Below are positions 25,166 through 32,395 of a DNA stretch of 64,000 nt, in pieces. Source of the stretch: JANQOH01 sp965242575 (GTDB lineage Bacteria > Pseudomonadota > Alphaproteobacteria > UBA7887). The stretch is taken from NCBI GenBank assembly GCA_965242575.1, contig OZ251461.1:2976001-3040000 (forward strand), in the 5' to 3' direction. Each line of letters opens with the position of its first letter. Within the stretch, counting starts at the first letter, position 1. Made by a program: the position numbers and the translations under genes. The notes under the pieces were generated by a model that saw only the letters and a list, made by a program, of their open reading frames with translations, was not told where the DNA came from and did not search any database.

Positions 25166-26653
25166 TTACGACGCGCGGGGGAAGACCGGCGCGCGGCCCT
25201 CGAAGTAGTCCTCCACGGTGTAGATTTGCACCGTGGGCGCGTCCATGAAGCGCCCGGCGCTCGCCGCCGCGTCCCTCATGCCTTGCGTGACCCGGTCGGC
25301 GAAGCAGATGAAGACGCCCATATCCGCGCCGGCCTGGAGGCGCGCGCCGTTGAACGCCTGCACGTCCGGCGCGCCTGTCCCGCCGCCCTTCACCTGCGAA
25401 ACGAGATCGATAAACGCGCCCTTTCGGAGCGCGAACCGCCCGCGCCCGTCGATGCCCTTGTCGCCGCGCTGAACGACGTTCGGCTCCATGCCGTCGATTA
25501 ACGCGGCGGCCCACCGCTCGAAACGGAATTTGTCGAGATCGGCGAGCGTTCGCGCGTCTTCGGCGGTCTTGGGCATTCCGATAAACTGGACGTCCCCCCA
25601 GAGACTGTCGAAGGCGGATTTCAAGCGCCGTTCGATAATCTTGCAGGCGTTGACGGATACGTCGATGCCGATCCAACGCCGGCCCGCCGCCTCCGCCGCG
25701 TGAATGGTGGTGCCGCACCCGCAAAACGGGTCCAACACGATATCGCCTTCGTTCGAAGACGCGCGAACCAGCCTGTCGAGCAGCGCAAGCGGCTTCTGCG
25801 TCGGGTAGCCCAGCCTTTCGCGGGCGCGCGCGTTGATCGGCGCGATATCCGTCCATACGTCGTTGACGGCGATGCCCTTCATTTCGTCCAGATAGCGCTT
25901 GACGCGGACGCCGCCGCGCCGGGTGAAGTATAGCCGCCCCTCGGCGTCCAGCTTGCGCATCGTTTCCAGGGGAACGCGCCATACGGACTTGGCGCCCTTG
26001 TATTCGTATTCGTAGCCGCCGCCCCGCAAGCCTCTGGCGGTCAGGTTATCGTCCATGTACCGCCGCCCGTCCGAGTCAGTATGCTTGTATCTCTTGGTCG
26101 CATAGTCTGCGTCGTAGTCGGCGAATTGCGGGTTGAAGGTCGCAGCTTTCGATTTGACGAACAACAGGATTACGTCGTGTACAGCACCCATTCTCTTGGC
26201 GTCATTATGTGCCGATGTCCTTTTCCATATGACCTCGTTGCGGAAATTTTCCTTCCCAAAAATCGCGTCCATCAACACCTTGAGATAATGCGACGCGGTA
26301 GGGTCGCAATGCAGATAGATCGATCCGGTAGCCTTGAGCGCGCGCCTGCATTCGACAAGGCGATTGCCCATATAGGACAGATAGGCGAGCATTGCGCGTT
26401 CGCCAAGCAGCTGGCGCAACCCTTCCATTGCCGGCGCGGTTTCAACGCTCCCCGCCAATTCGTGCCAGTCGCTGACGGCCTCGCTCCAGCGCCACGTATC
26501 GTCGAACGCAACCCATTGCGCGCCGCCGACGAAGGCGTTGTAAAGGCGTTTGCTGTTGAACGGCGGATCCAGATAGATCAAATCCACGCTTTCATCGGCA
26601 ATCTCTTCACGCATGATGTGAAGGCAGTCGCCGAAATACAGGGTGTTCTTCAT
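25166..26653 (-). CDS. Beta-class DNA methyltransferase fused to an Mrr-like nuclease domain
   Basis: The 495-residue product has N4/N6-methyltransferase motifs in permuted (beta-class) order: catalytic DPPF at residues 29-32 (LIYLDPPFNS), a long target-recognition part, then QKPLALLDRLV and the SAM-binding DPFCGCGTT at 308-316. A further C-terminal region from about residue 370 resembles a PD-(D/E)xK/Mrr endonuclease fold, with GIDGRGRF (~400) and LVSQVKGGG (~418). It could be a one-protein restriction-modification enzyme. No separate restriction gene is adjacent. ATG at 26653 overlaps the stop of a truncated vapC frame (ATGA). ATG 26665 is an alternative start with GGAG close by. Codon use is less GC-extreme than the neighbours, consistent with transfer. 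Confidence 0.82.
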   Translation of the reverse strand: MKNTLYFGDCLHIMREEIADESVDLIYLDPPFNSKRLYNAFVGGAQWVAFDDTWRWSEAVSDWHELAGSVETAPAMEGLRQLLGERAMLAYLSYMGNRLVECRRALKATGSIYLHCDPTASHYLKVLMDAIFGKENFRNEVIWKRTSAHNDAKRMGAVHDVILLFVKSKAATFNPQFADYDADYATKRYKHTDSDGRRYMDDNLTARGLRGGGYEYEYKGAKSVWRVPLETMRKLDAEGRLYFTRRGGVRVKRYLDEMKGIAVNDVWTDIAPINARARERLGYPTQKPLALLDRLVRASSNEGDIVLDPFCGCGTTIHAAEAAGRRWIGIDVSVNACKIIERRLKSAFDSLWGDVQFIGMPKTAEDARTLADLDKFRFERWAAALIDGMEPNVVQRGDKGIDGRGRFALRKGAFIDLVSQVKGGGTGAPDVQAFNGARLQAGADMGVFICFADRVTQGMRDAAASAGRFMDAPTVQIYTVEDYFEGRAPVFPRAS

Positions 26654-26775
26654 GGATCCGCCCATGTCTCCGCCGCCCCCGCCGCGCCGCGCCGGCCTTC
26701 CGCAATCATGCAAGCCTCGGGCGCGTCCGGCTCGCGGAACGGGATCGCCAACGCCGCCGAACTATCGAGGATCAT
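26650..26775 (-). pseudogene. Truncated PIN-domain toxin (vapC remnant)
   Basis: The 41-codon frame begins MILDSSAALAIPFREPDA, the typical start of VapC-type PIN ribonucleases including the first catalytic Asp (residue 4). It then stops, where normal VapC proteins run to about 130 residues with three more acidic residues. Start and stop both share ATGA overlaps, with vapB upstream and the methyltransferase downstream. It is most likely a toxin gene cut when the methyltransferase gene was joined here. A short translated coupling peptide is an alternative. Confidence 0.7.
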
Positions 26776-27029
26776 TCGGGCAAGCCGCGTTCGTCGTAGA
26801 GCCAGTCGCCATGCCCGGCGGCGGAGGGGCCCGGCCCGAGTAATTTCGCGCAGCGCTCCCCGATGGCGAGCAGCTCGTCGGCGCGCACGCGCACGTCCCG
26901 CCGGCGCTTTTCGCGCGCGAGCCGCTCGCGCAGGGCGGCGGTGACCGCGCCGGTCACGGATTCCCCGGTCAGCTCGGCGAGATCGCCGGCGAGCCGGCAG
27001 GTTTCCTCGTTCTCGATGTGGAGGTTCAT
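26772..27029 (-). CDS. vapB: VapB-type antitoxin
   Basis: The 85-residue product has the pattern of Rv0623/PSK-type VapB proteins: N-terminal MNLHIENEETCRLAGDLAEL, TGESVTGAVTAALRERL (ribbon-helix-helix-like DNA-binding part), a basic helix, and a C-terminal toxin-binding tail DWLYDERGLPE. The cognate toxin gene follows with an ATGA overlap but is truncated. The antitoxin may persist as an orphan or as an autorepressor that now controls the methyltransferase. ATG at 27029 gives the conserved start; upstream frame is not conserved. Confidence 0.8.
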   Translation of the reverse strand: MNLHIENEETCRLAGDLAELTGESVTGAVTAALRERLAREKRRRDVRVRADELLAIGERCAKLLGPGPSAAGHGDWLYDERGLPE

Positions 27030-27171
27030 CGCGCACCCCGCTCGACGGCGCCGTCCCCGTCCGTCCATCATACGTTGCTCCGCCCCGCAGGTCGAATCGG
27101 ATTGGGAACGCGGCGCCGTTCGCGTTGGCGGCGCCCTTGATGCGCCCGCCCCGCCGCGTCACGTTCCCCGC

Positions 27172-27456
27172 ATGACCGCGACAGCCTTCGACACCCTCTC
27201 CGCCGCCCGCGAGCTGGAAGACGCCGGCGTCGCGCGCGATCACGCCGCCGCAATCGTCGGCATCGCCCGCCGCGCCGACACCGCGGATCGCGAGACGCTG
27301 GCGACGAAAGCCGACATCGCCGACATGGCGACGAAAACCGACCTTGCCGAGCTCGAGGCGCGCCTTGCGAACCGCTTGCTCGGCGCCGCGCTCGCAATCG
27401 TCGCCGCCAACGCCGCCTTGCTCGCCGTCGCCATCGCGATACTCAAGTTTCTCTAG
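27172..27456 (+). CDS. Small coiled-coil protein with C-terminal membrane helix (DUF1640-like), copy 2
   Basis: The 94-residue paralogue of the protein at 24771 starts MTATAFDTLSAARELEDAGV and has the same RRADTADRETLATKAD core. It carries an extra heptad segment (MATKTDLAELEARL) and ends in a membrane helix (AVAIAILKFL). Positions 27030-27171 between it and the divergent vapB probably hold promoters for both. The two copies bracket the vapBC-methyltransferase segment. Confidence 0.68.
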   Translation: MTATAFDTLSAARELEDAGVARDHAAAIVGIARRADTADRETLATKADIADMATKTDLAELEARLANRLLGAALAIVAANAALLAVAIAILKFL

Positions 27457-27511
27457 GCGCCCCGCCCGCCGCCGCCATTGCCCGCCGCCATCGCGCGCGC
27501 GACAATCGGGG

Positions 27512-28450
27512 ATGGCCGCCGCCAACTTCTACAGCGGAGCGCCGTTCGACCGCGACGACGCGCTGCGCCGCGACGAACGCGCGCTGGAGCGGCTCCGCGC
27601 CGACCCTCGCAGCCGCGTCCTCGCGCTCTGGCGGCAGCGCTGCCAGGTGCGGAGCGCGGCGGCGCCGGCGCCGATGTGGCGCGGCGGGGACGACGCCCGC
27701 GCACTGCTGGACGGGGCCGAGGTCTGGGCGCTGCTCGGCCGCGGACCCGGCGGCGCGGCGCATTTCGCGGTCGACGTCTCCCATATCGACGACCCCGGCG
27801 CCGATGAACGATTGCGCGGCGGCGCATTCGTCGATCTGCGCGCCGCCGGGCCGCTGGCGGGGCGCGCCGACGGCGCGGCGATGGCGTATGCGCGCGGGCT
27901 GATCTACTGGCAGCGGCGGCAGCGGTTCTGCGGCGCATGCGGCGGCCCCTGCGCCAACGCCCAGGGCGGCCATGCGCGGCGCTGTGTCGACCCGGCATGC
28001 GGAGCGGTCCACTTTCCGCGCACCGACCCGGCGGTGATCGTGCTCGTGACGCATGGCGGCCTGTGCCTGCTGGGGCGCCAGAAGAGTTGGCGCGCCGGGA
28101 TGCATTCGACGCTGGCCGGGTTCGTCGAACCCGGCGAAAGCCTGGAGGAGGCGGTGGTCCGCGAAGTGCGCGAGGAGTCGGGCGCAGTGCTGCGCGGCCC
28201 GACCTACCAATCCTCGCAACCCTGGCCGTTCCCCTCCTCGCTCATGCTCGGCTTCCGCGCCGAGGCGGAGAGCCTCGCGCTCGAGGTGGACACGCGGGAG
28301 ATCGAACGCGCCGCGTGGTATTCGCGGGCGCAGTTGCGGGATTCGCCGGAGGACGACCGTTTCCGCCTGCCGCGCCGCGACTCCATCGCGCGGCGGTTGA
28401 TCGACGACTGGGTGGCCGAAGACGGGCGGCCGCCGGTTCACGCCAGGTAG
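27512..28450 (+). CDS. nudC: NADH pyrophosphatase (Nudix hydrolase)
   Basis: NudC cleaves NAD(H) and removes NAD caps from RNA in studied bacteria. The 312-residue product has an N-terminal NUDIX-like domain, a zinc ribbon with Cys140, Cys143, Cys158 and Cys163, the Nudix box GFVEPGESLEEAVVREVREE from residue 203, and the NADH-specific array SQPWPFPSS at 235-243. ATG at 27512 follows a stretch without conserved residues. It converges on a dead gene remnant, overlapping its last codons by 13 bp. Confidence 0.93.
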   Translation: MAAANFYSGAPFDRDDALRRDERALERLRADPRSRVLALWRQRCQVRSAAAPAPMWRGGDDARALLDGAEVWALLGRGPGGAAHFAVDVSHIDDPGADERLRGGAFVDLRAAGPLAGRADGAAMAYARGLIYWQRRQRFCGACGGPCANAQGGHARRCVDPACGAVHFPRTDPAVIVLVTHGGLCLLGRQKSWRAGMHSTLAGFVEPGESLEEAVVREVREESGAVLRGPTYQSSQPWPFPSSLMLGFRAEAESLALEVDTREIERAAWYSRAQLRDSPEDDRFRLPRRDSIARRLIDDWVAEDGRPPVHAR

Positions 28451-28629
28451 CGGGCGCGCAGATGGGCGGTCCAGGCCGAGAGGTCGAGCGGCCGGCCCGT
28501 CACGCGCTCCAGCAGCGGGCCCATGTCGAGGGCGCTCCCGTGTTGGTGGACGTTCACCCGCAGCCAGGCGAGGAGCGGCGCGAAATCGCCGGCGGGCGGC
28601 GCCGCGCGCCAGACCGATTCGCAGGCGAG
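28438..28629 (-). pseudogene. C-terminal remnant of M32 carboxypeptidase (carboxypeptidase Taq)
   Basis: The frame ending at 28438 encodes DFAPLLAWLRVNVHQHGSAL then LLERVTGRPLDLSAWTAHLR, which matches the last ~55 residues of M32 carboxypeptidases (typically WLRENVHxHG...TGExL...YL). The catalytic HExxH part is missing. Upstream the same frame runs straight into a dnaX-derived segment, so the 5' part of the peptidase gene was lost. Confidence 0.7.
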
Positions 28630-28924
28630 GCCGGCGCGGATGGCGGCGTCGAGATCGAGGACGTCGACGTGGCGGTCGGCGGCGCAGTGTTCGCAGCGCC
28701 CGCAGGGTTCGGCGACGGGCGCGTCGAGCACGCCGTCCTCGCCCGTGCAGTTGAGGCCGCGGGCGAGGATGCGCGCGGCGGTCGTCTTGCCGACCCCGCG
28801 CACGCCGGCGAGCGGCCGCGCATGCGCCAGCCGGTCGGAGGCGAAGGCGTCGGTCAGCGGACGCACGAGCACGTCCCGGCCGACCGGGTCGGCGAGGCGG
28901 ACGGGGGCGGTATTTCCGCGCCAG
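28630..28924 (-). pseudogene. Decayed duplicate of the dnaX 5' region
   Basis: This stretch is nearly identical to dnaX positions 24233-24535 on the same strand. It encodes ASDRLAHARPLAGVRGVGKT and CGRCEHCAADRHVDVLDLDA. Relative to dnaX it has a 9-bp deletion (three codons after CEHCAA), many substitutions and a 1-bp insertion near 28905 that breaks the frame before the conserved YRPA segment. Walker A survives (GVRGVGKTT). It is fused in frame to the M32 tail. It lacks Walker B and all later domains, so it cannot be a functional clamp-loader subunit. Confidence 0.85.
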
Positions 28925-29025
28925 ACAGGTTGGCGGCCTGTCTTGACTTCGTTCGCGCCGGTTGCAACATGCCGCGCTCGATCGCAACGATGGCGGCGCG
29001 CCGCCCGCCCACCGGGAGGCGCCGT

Positions 29026-29376
29026 ATGGCCGCCGCCGACGCCGACGCCCACGTCCTCGCCCGCCTGTCCGCCGTGGTCGAATCGCGGCGCGGCGGCGAC
29101 CCCGACGCCTCCTACACCGCGCGGCTGCTCGCCGGCGGGACGGCGGGGATCGCCTGCAAGGTGGGCGAGGAGGCGGTCGAGACGGTGGTCGCCGCGCTGT
29201 CCGGCGACCGCGCCGCCGCGGTGGAGGAGAGCGCCGACCTGCTGTTCCACCTGACGGTCCTGTGGGCCGATGCGGGAATCGCGCCGGAGGAGGTCTTCGC
29301 CGCGCTCGCCCGCCGCGAGGGAGTCTCCGGCCTCGACGAGAAGCGCGCGCGGGAAGGGGGGAAGGGGGACGACTGA
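29026..29376 (+). CDS. hisE: Phosphoribosyl-ATP pyrophosphatase
   Basis: HisE hydrolyses phosphoribosyl-ATP in histidine biosynthesis. The 116-residue product has the helical MazG-like fold with SYTARLLAGGTAGIACKVGE and the acidic metal-binding segment EEAVETVVAAL...EESADLLFHL. ATG at 29026 is preceded by GGGAGG; an ATG at 28970 is less likely. Other his genes are not in the window. The HIT gene follows with a TGATG overlap, the hisE-hit pairing common in alphaproteobacteria. Confidence 0.92.
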   Translation: MAAADADAHVLARLSAVVESRRGGDPDASYTARLLAGGTAGIACKVGEEAVETVVAALSGDRAAAVEESADLLFHLTVLWADAGIAPEEVFAALARREGVSGLDEKRAREGGKGDD

Positions 29377-29738
29377 TGGATTACGACGACGACAACGTGT
29401 TCGCGAAGATCCTCCGCGGCAAGATCCCGGCGGACAAGGTGTTCGAGGACGAACACGTGCTGGCGCTCCACGACATCGCCCGGCTGGCGCCGGTGCACGT
29501 CCTGGTCATCCCGAAGGGGAAATATACGTCGCTGGACGACTTCGCCGCCCGCGCGAGCGCAGCGGAGCAGGCGGCGCTGATGCGCGCGGTGGGCCGCGTG
29601 GCGCGCGAATTCGGGGTGGCGGAGAGCGGGTTCCGCGCGGTCAGCAACAACGGCCCCGACGGCGGGCAGGAAGTGCCGCACTTCCACGTCCACGTCCTGG
29701 GCGGGCGCAAACTCGCCGGCATGGAGCGGCGGACGTAG
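29376..29738 (+). CDS. HIT family nucleotide hydrolase (HinT-like)
   Basis: The 120-residue product has the family layout: DNVFAKILRGKIPADKVFED at the start, DIARLAPVHVLVIPK in the middle and the histidine triad HFHVHVLGG near the C-terminus, whose middle His is the nucleophile. HinT-type proteins hydrolyse nucleoside phosphoramidates. It overlaps the hisE stop by one base, so translation is probably coupled. Confidence 0.93.
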   Translation: MDYDDDNVFAKILRGKIPADKVFEDEHVLALHDIARLAPVHVLVIPKGKYTSLDDFAARASAAEQAALMRAVGRVAREFGVAESGFRAVSNNGPDGGQEVPHFHVHVLGGRKLAGMERRT

Positions 29739-29749
29739 CGCCGGGCGGC

Positions 29750-30175
29750 TCAGGCCTGGATGTATTCGCGCAGCTGGCTCGCCTCGCGCTCGGCGCTTTC
29801 GATCCGGCTCTTCACCACGTCGCCGATGCTCACGACGCCGGCGAGCGCGCCGTCCTCGATGACCGGCAGATGGCGAATGCGGCGGCGGGTCATGGCGTTC
29901 ATCACTTCGTCGATCATGGTGTCCGGCCCGCAGGTCACCACGTCCGGCGTCATCAGGTCGCGCACCCGCGCCTCCAGGCAGGCGCCGCCGCGCTCCGCCG
30001 CGGCGTAGAGCACGTCGCGCTCCGAGACGATCCCCACGACCCGGTCGCCGTCGCGGACCACTGCTGCGCCGATGCGGCGCGCCACCAGCTCCCGGACCAG
30101 CTCCGCCACCGGCGCGTCCGGGCCGACGGAGAACACCTCCCCGCCCTTGGCCTTGAGAATGTCGCGCACATACAT
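29750..30175 (-). CDS. CBS-domain pair protein
   Basis: The 141-residue protein is made only of two CBS domains: about residues 1-65 (VGIVSERDVLYAAAERG) and 70-130 (VMNAMTRRRIRHLPVIEDG...GVVSIGDVVKSRI), with a short helical tail. Such stand-alone pairs bind adenosyl ligands and regulate partners, which are not identifiable here. It ends 12 bp from the convergent HIT gene and lies 87 bp downstream of the amidohydrolase on the same strand. Confidence 0.88.
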   Translation of the reverse strand: MYVRDILKAKGGEVFSVGPDAPVAELVRELVARRIGAAVVRDGDRVVGIVSERDVLYAAAERGGACLEARVRDLMTPDVVTCGPDTMIDEVMNAMTRRRIRHLPVIEDGALAGVVSIGDVVKSRIESAEREASQLREYIQA

Positions 30176-30262
30176 GCGGGCAGCGTAACACGCGCCGCGC
30201 GGCGGTGAAAGGGGCGCCGGGTTTTCCGGGCGAACCGGGCGACCGCCCCCGCGCCGGCGGCC

Positions 30263-31192
30263 TCACTCCGCCAGCGCCGCGACGTGGGCGGCGGCGGAGG
30301 CCGCGAGGGCGTCGAGGTCGTATCCGCCCTCCAGGGTCGAGACGACGCGGCCGGCGCAGCTCTCGTCGGCGATCTCGCACAGGCGCCGCGTTATCCAGGC
30401 GAAATCCCCGGCCTCCAGTTCGAGGCCGGCCAGCGGGTCGCGGCGATGTCCGTCGAACCCCGCCGAGACGACGACGAGTTGCGGGTGGAAGGCGGCGATG
30501 CGGCCGAGCGCCGCCCGCTCCCAGGCGGCGCGGAAGCCGGCGCCGCCGGTCCCCGCCGGCAGCGGCATGTTGACGAGGTTGCCGATTCCCGTCTCCGACG
30601 CGGCGCCGGTCCCGGGGTAGAGCGGCCATTGGTGGCTCGAGGCGAACAGCGCGCGCGGCTCGTTCGCGAACGCCGCCTGCGTCCCGTTGCCGTGGTGGAC
30701 GTCGAAATCGACGATCGCGACGCGCTCCACGCCGTGCGCCGCCAGGGCGTGCGCCGCGCCGACGGCGGCGTTGTCGAACAGGCAGAACCCCATCGCCCGG
30801 TCCGGCTCGGCGTGGTGGCCCGGCGGGCGGACGGCGCAGAACGCGCGCCGCGCGGCGCCGCCCGCCACCGCATCGACCGCCGCGCGGACGGCTCCGGCGG
30901 CGGCGAGCGCGGCGGCGCGGGAGCCGGGCGAGACGACGGTGTCGCCGTCGATGCGGGCGTATCCCTCGCGCGGGACGGCGGCGAGGACGCGGTCGACATG
31001 CGCCGGCGTATGGACGCGCTCCAGTTCCGCCCGCGTCGCCGCCGGCGCGGCGCGGCGGTCGAGGCCGGCGAATTCCGGCGCGTCCAGCGCCCGCGCCACG
31101 GCGCGCAGCCGGTCCGCGCGCTCTGGGTGTCCGGGGCCGGGGTCGTGGCCGAGAAAGACGGGGTCGGCGAACAGCGCGACGGGTCCTTGCAT
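30263..31192 (-). CDS. Histone deacetylase / acetylpolyamine amidohydrolase family protein
   Basis: This is a zinc-dependent deacetylase of the class II HDAC fold. The 309-residue product has the catalytic His pair in RPPGHHAEP (126-127), zinc ligands in VDFDVHHGNGTQ (Asp164, His166), a second Asp in VSAGFDGHRRDPLAGL and the C-terminal STLEGGYDLDAL. Bacterial members act on acetylpolyamines or other small amides; the substrate here is unknown. ATG at 31192 follows AGGAGGACCCC. The gene is divergent from the alpha-CTD protein, sharing a 243-bp upstream region. Confidence 0.9.
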   Translation of the reverse strand: MQGPVALFADPVFLGHDPGPGHPERADRLRAVARALDAPEFAGLDRRAAPAATRAELERVHTPAHVDRVLAAVPREGYARIDGDTVVSPGSRAAALAAAGAVRAAVDAVAGGAARRAFCAVRPPGHHAEPDRAMGFCLFDNAAVGAAHALAAHGVERVAIVDFDVHHGNGTQAAFANEPRALFASSHQWPLYPGTGAASETGIGNLVNMPLPAGTGGAGFRAAWERAALGRIAAFHPQLVVVSAGFDGHRRDPLAGLELEAGDFAWITRRLCEIADESCAGRVVSTLEGGYDLDALAASAAAHVAALAE

Positions 31193-31435
31193 GCGCGGGG
31201 TCCTCCTGTGCGCCGCCGCGCCGCCGGCCATGCGAACGACCGCCTCCACCGGGCGCGCGCCGTTGCGGACAAGGTTACCGGGCGGGGCGGACGTCGTCGA
31301 CGGATTCGGCCTGGCGACGGGTCTGAAAATGCGGCTCGCGGCGGCTCCCTTCCCCCCGGGCGCGGAACGGGTTATGCATGGCCCGTCCGCGCCCGCGGCG
31401 CGGGCCGGCCGGCCGCTCGACGCGAGGAGACGCGA

Positions 31436-32356
31436 ATGAATTATCCTGGAGAAGCGGACCGCGAAATCCGGGACGGAAAGATCGTCGAGATGCGCGCGGA
31501 GGGTAAATCCTACCGAGAGATAGGCTGTCAATTCGGGCTGACGCGAGCCAGGGTTCACCAGATTTGCGAGCAACGCCTGCACGCCAGGGAGCGCCGCCGA
31601 CGCCTCGAGAGGACGGTGGAGGCGGGGGGCGACCGGTTGAGCGTGCGCGTCGACGATCTCCGCCTGTCGGAGCGCACCGTCATCCGCCTGAGGGACGGCG
31701 GCGTCTTCCGTGTCGGCGACCTGGCGGGCAAGAGCAAGGCCGACCTGACGCGCCTGCCCGGATTCGGGCGCAAATCCATGAACGAGCTCGAGGAAGCGCT
31801 CTCCGACATGGATCTCCGCCTGGGCGAGCTCCACCCGGACCGGCGCGCCTCGAGGGGGCGGCGGAGGCGGGGGCCGGCCGGGTTGGGCGTCCGCGTCGAG
31901 GATCTCGGTTTGTCCGTGCGCGCCACCAGGTGCCTGAAGGACAACGATATCCACCGTATCGGCGACCTGGTGCGCAAGAGCGAGGCCGCCCTGATGCGCC
32001 TGCCCGGATTCGGTCGCAGATATCTGAGCGAGATCAGGGACGTGCTCGCCGACAGGGGCTTCGACCTGAATATGGAGCGCCTCAAGGCGGCGGCGGAGGC
32101 CGGGGGCGGCCTGTCGGACGTCCGCGTCGACGATCTCCGCCTGTCGGTGCGTTGCGCCAACCGCCTCAAGAACGGCGGCGTCCTCCATGTCGGCGATCTG
32201 GTGCGCAAGAGCGAGGCGGATCTGATGCGCTTGCCCAAACTAGGGCCCAAATCCCTGCACGAGATCGAGCAGGCGCTCGCCCGGCACGGTCTCGGCCTGA
32301 GGCGCGGATCCGGCCTGAGGCGCGGATCCGGCGGCCCGGCCGCCGGAGAACGTTGA
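31436..32356 (+). CDS. Sigma-region-4.2-like HTH protein with three RNA polymerase alpha-CTD modules
   Basis: The 306-residue product begins with a helix-turn-helix (residues ~11-46) whose YREIGCQFGLTRARVHQI resembles sigma70 region 4.2. Three modules then match the C-terminal domain of the RNA polymerase alpha subunit: 71-130, 151-213 and 229-288. Module 3 (LSVRCANRLKNGGVLHVGDL, then LGPKSLHEI) is closest to RpoA and keeps the equivalents of E. coli R265 (R239), N268 (N242), K298 (K272) and S299 (S273). Module 1 keeps R80, K113 and S114 but has Ile at the N268 site. Module 2 keeps R162 but has Arg and Tyr at the N268 and S299 sites. Basic linkers (RRASRGRRRRG) join modules. No alpha N-terminal domain is present, so it is not RpoA. 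DNA binding near promoters is inferred; function is unknown. GAGGAGACGCG precedes the ATG. Confidence 0.85.
   Translation: MNYPGEADREIRDGKIVEMRAEGKSYREIGCQFGLTRARVHQICEQRLHARERRRRLERTVEAGGDRLSVRVDDLRLSERTVIRLRDGGVFRVGDLAGKSKADLTRLPGFGRKSMNELEEALSDMDLRLGELHPDRRASRGRRRRGPAGLGVRVEDLGLSVRATRCLKDNDIHRIGDLVRKSEAALMRLPGFGRRYLSEIRDVLADRGFDLNMERLKAAAEAGGGLSDVRVDDLRLSVRCANRLKNGGVLHVGDLVRKSEADLMRLPKLGPKSLHEIEQALARHGLGLRRGSGLRRGSGGPAAGER
32294..32329 (+). repeat. Two tandem copies of an 18-bp unit at the 3' end of the alpha-CTD gene
   Basis: GGCCTGAGGCGCGGATCC occurs at 32294-32311 and exactly again at 32312-32329. It adds a repeated GLRRGS hexapeptide to the C-terminal tail after the last alpha-CTD module. 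The unit keeps the frame, so copy number could change without breaking the protein. Confidence 0.9.
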
Positions 32357-32395
32357 GTGTGTCCTGATCGCAACCGCCACCCGGACGAGGCGACC

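Noticed and set aside
29750..30175. A frameshifted alternative product antisense to the CBS gene
   Set aside because: The minus-strand frame gives two clean CBS domains; the plus-strand frame has no recognisable fold.
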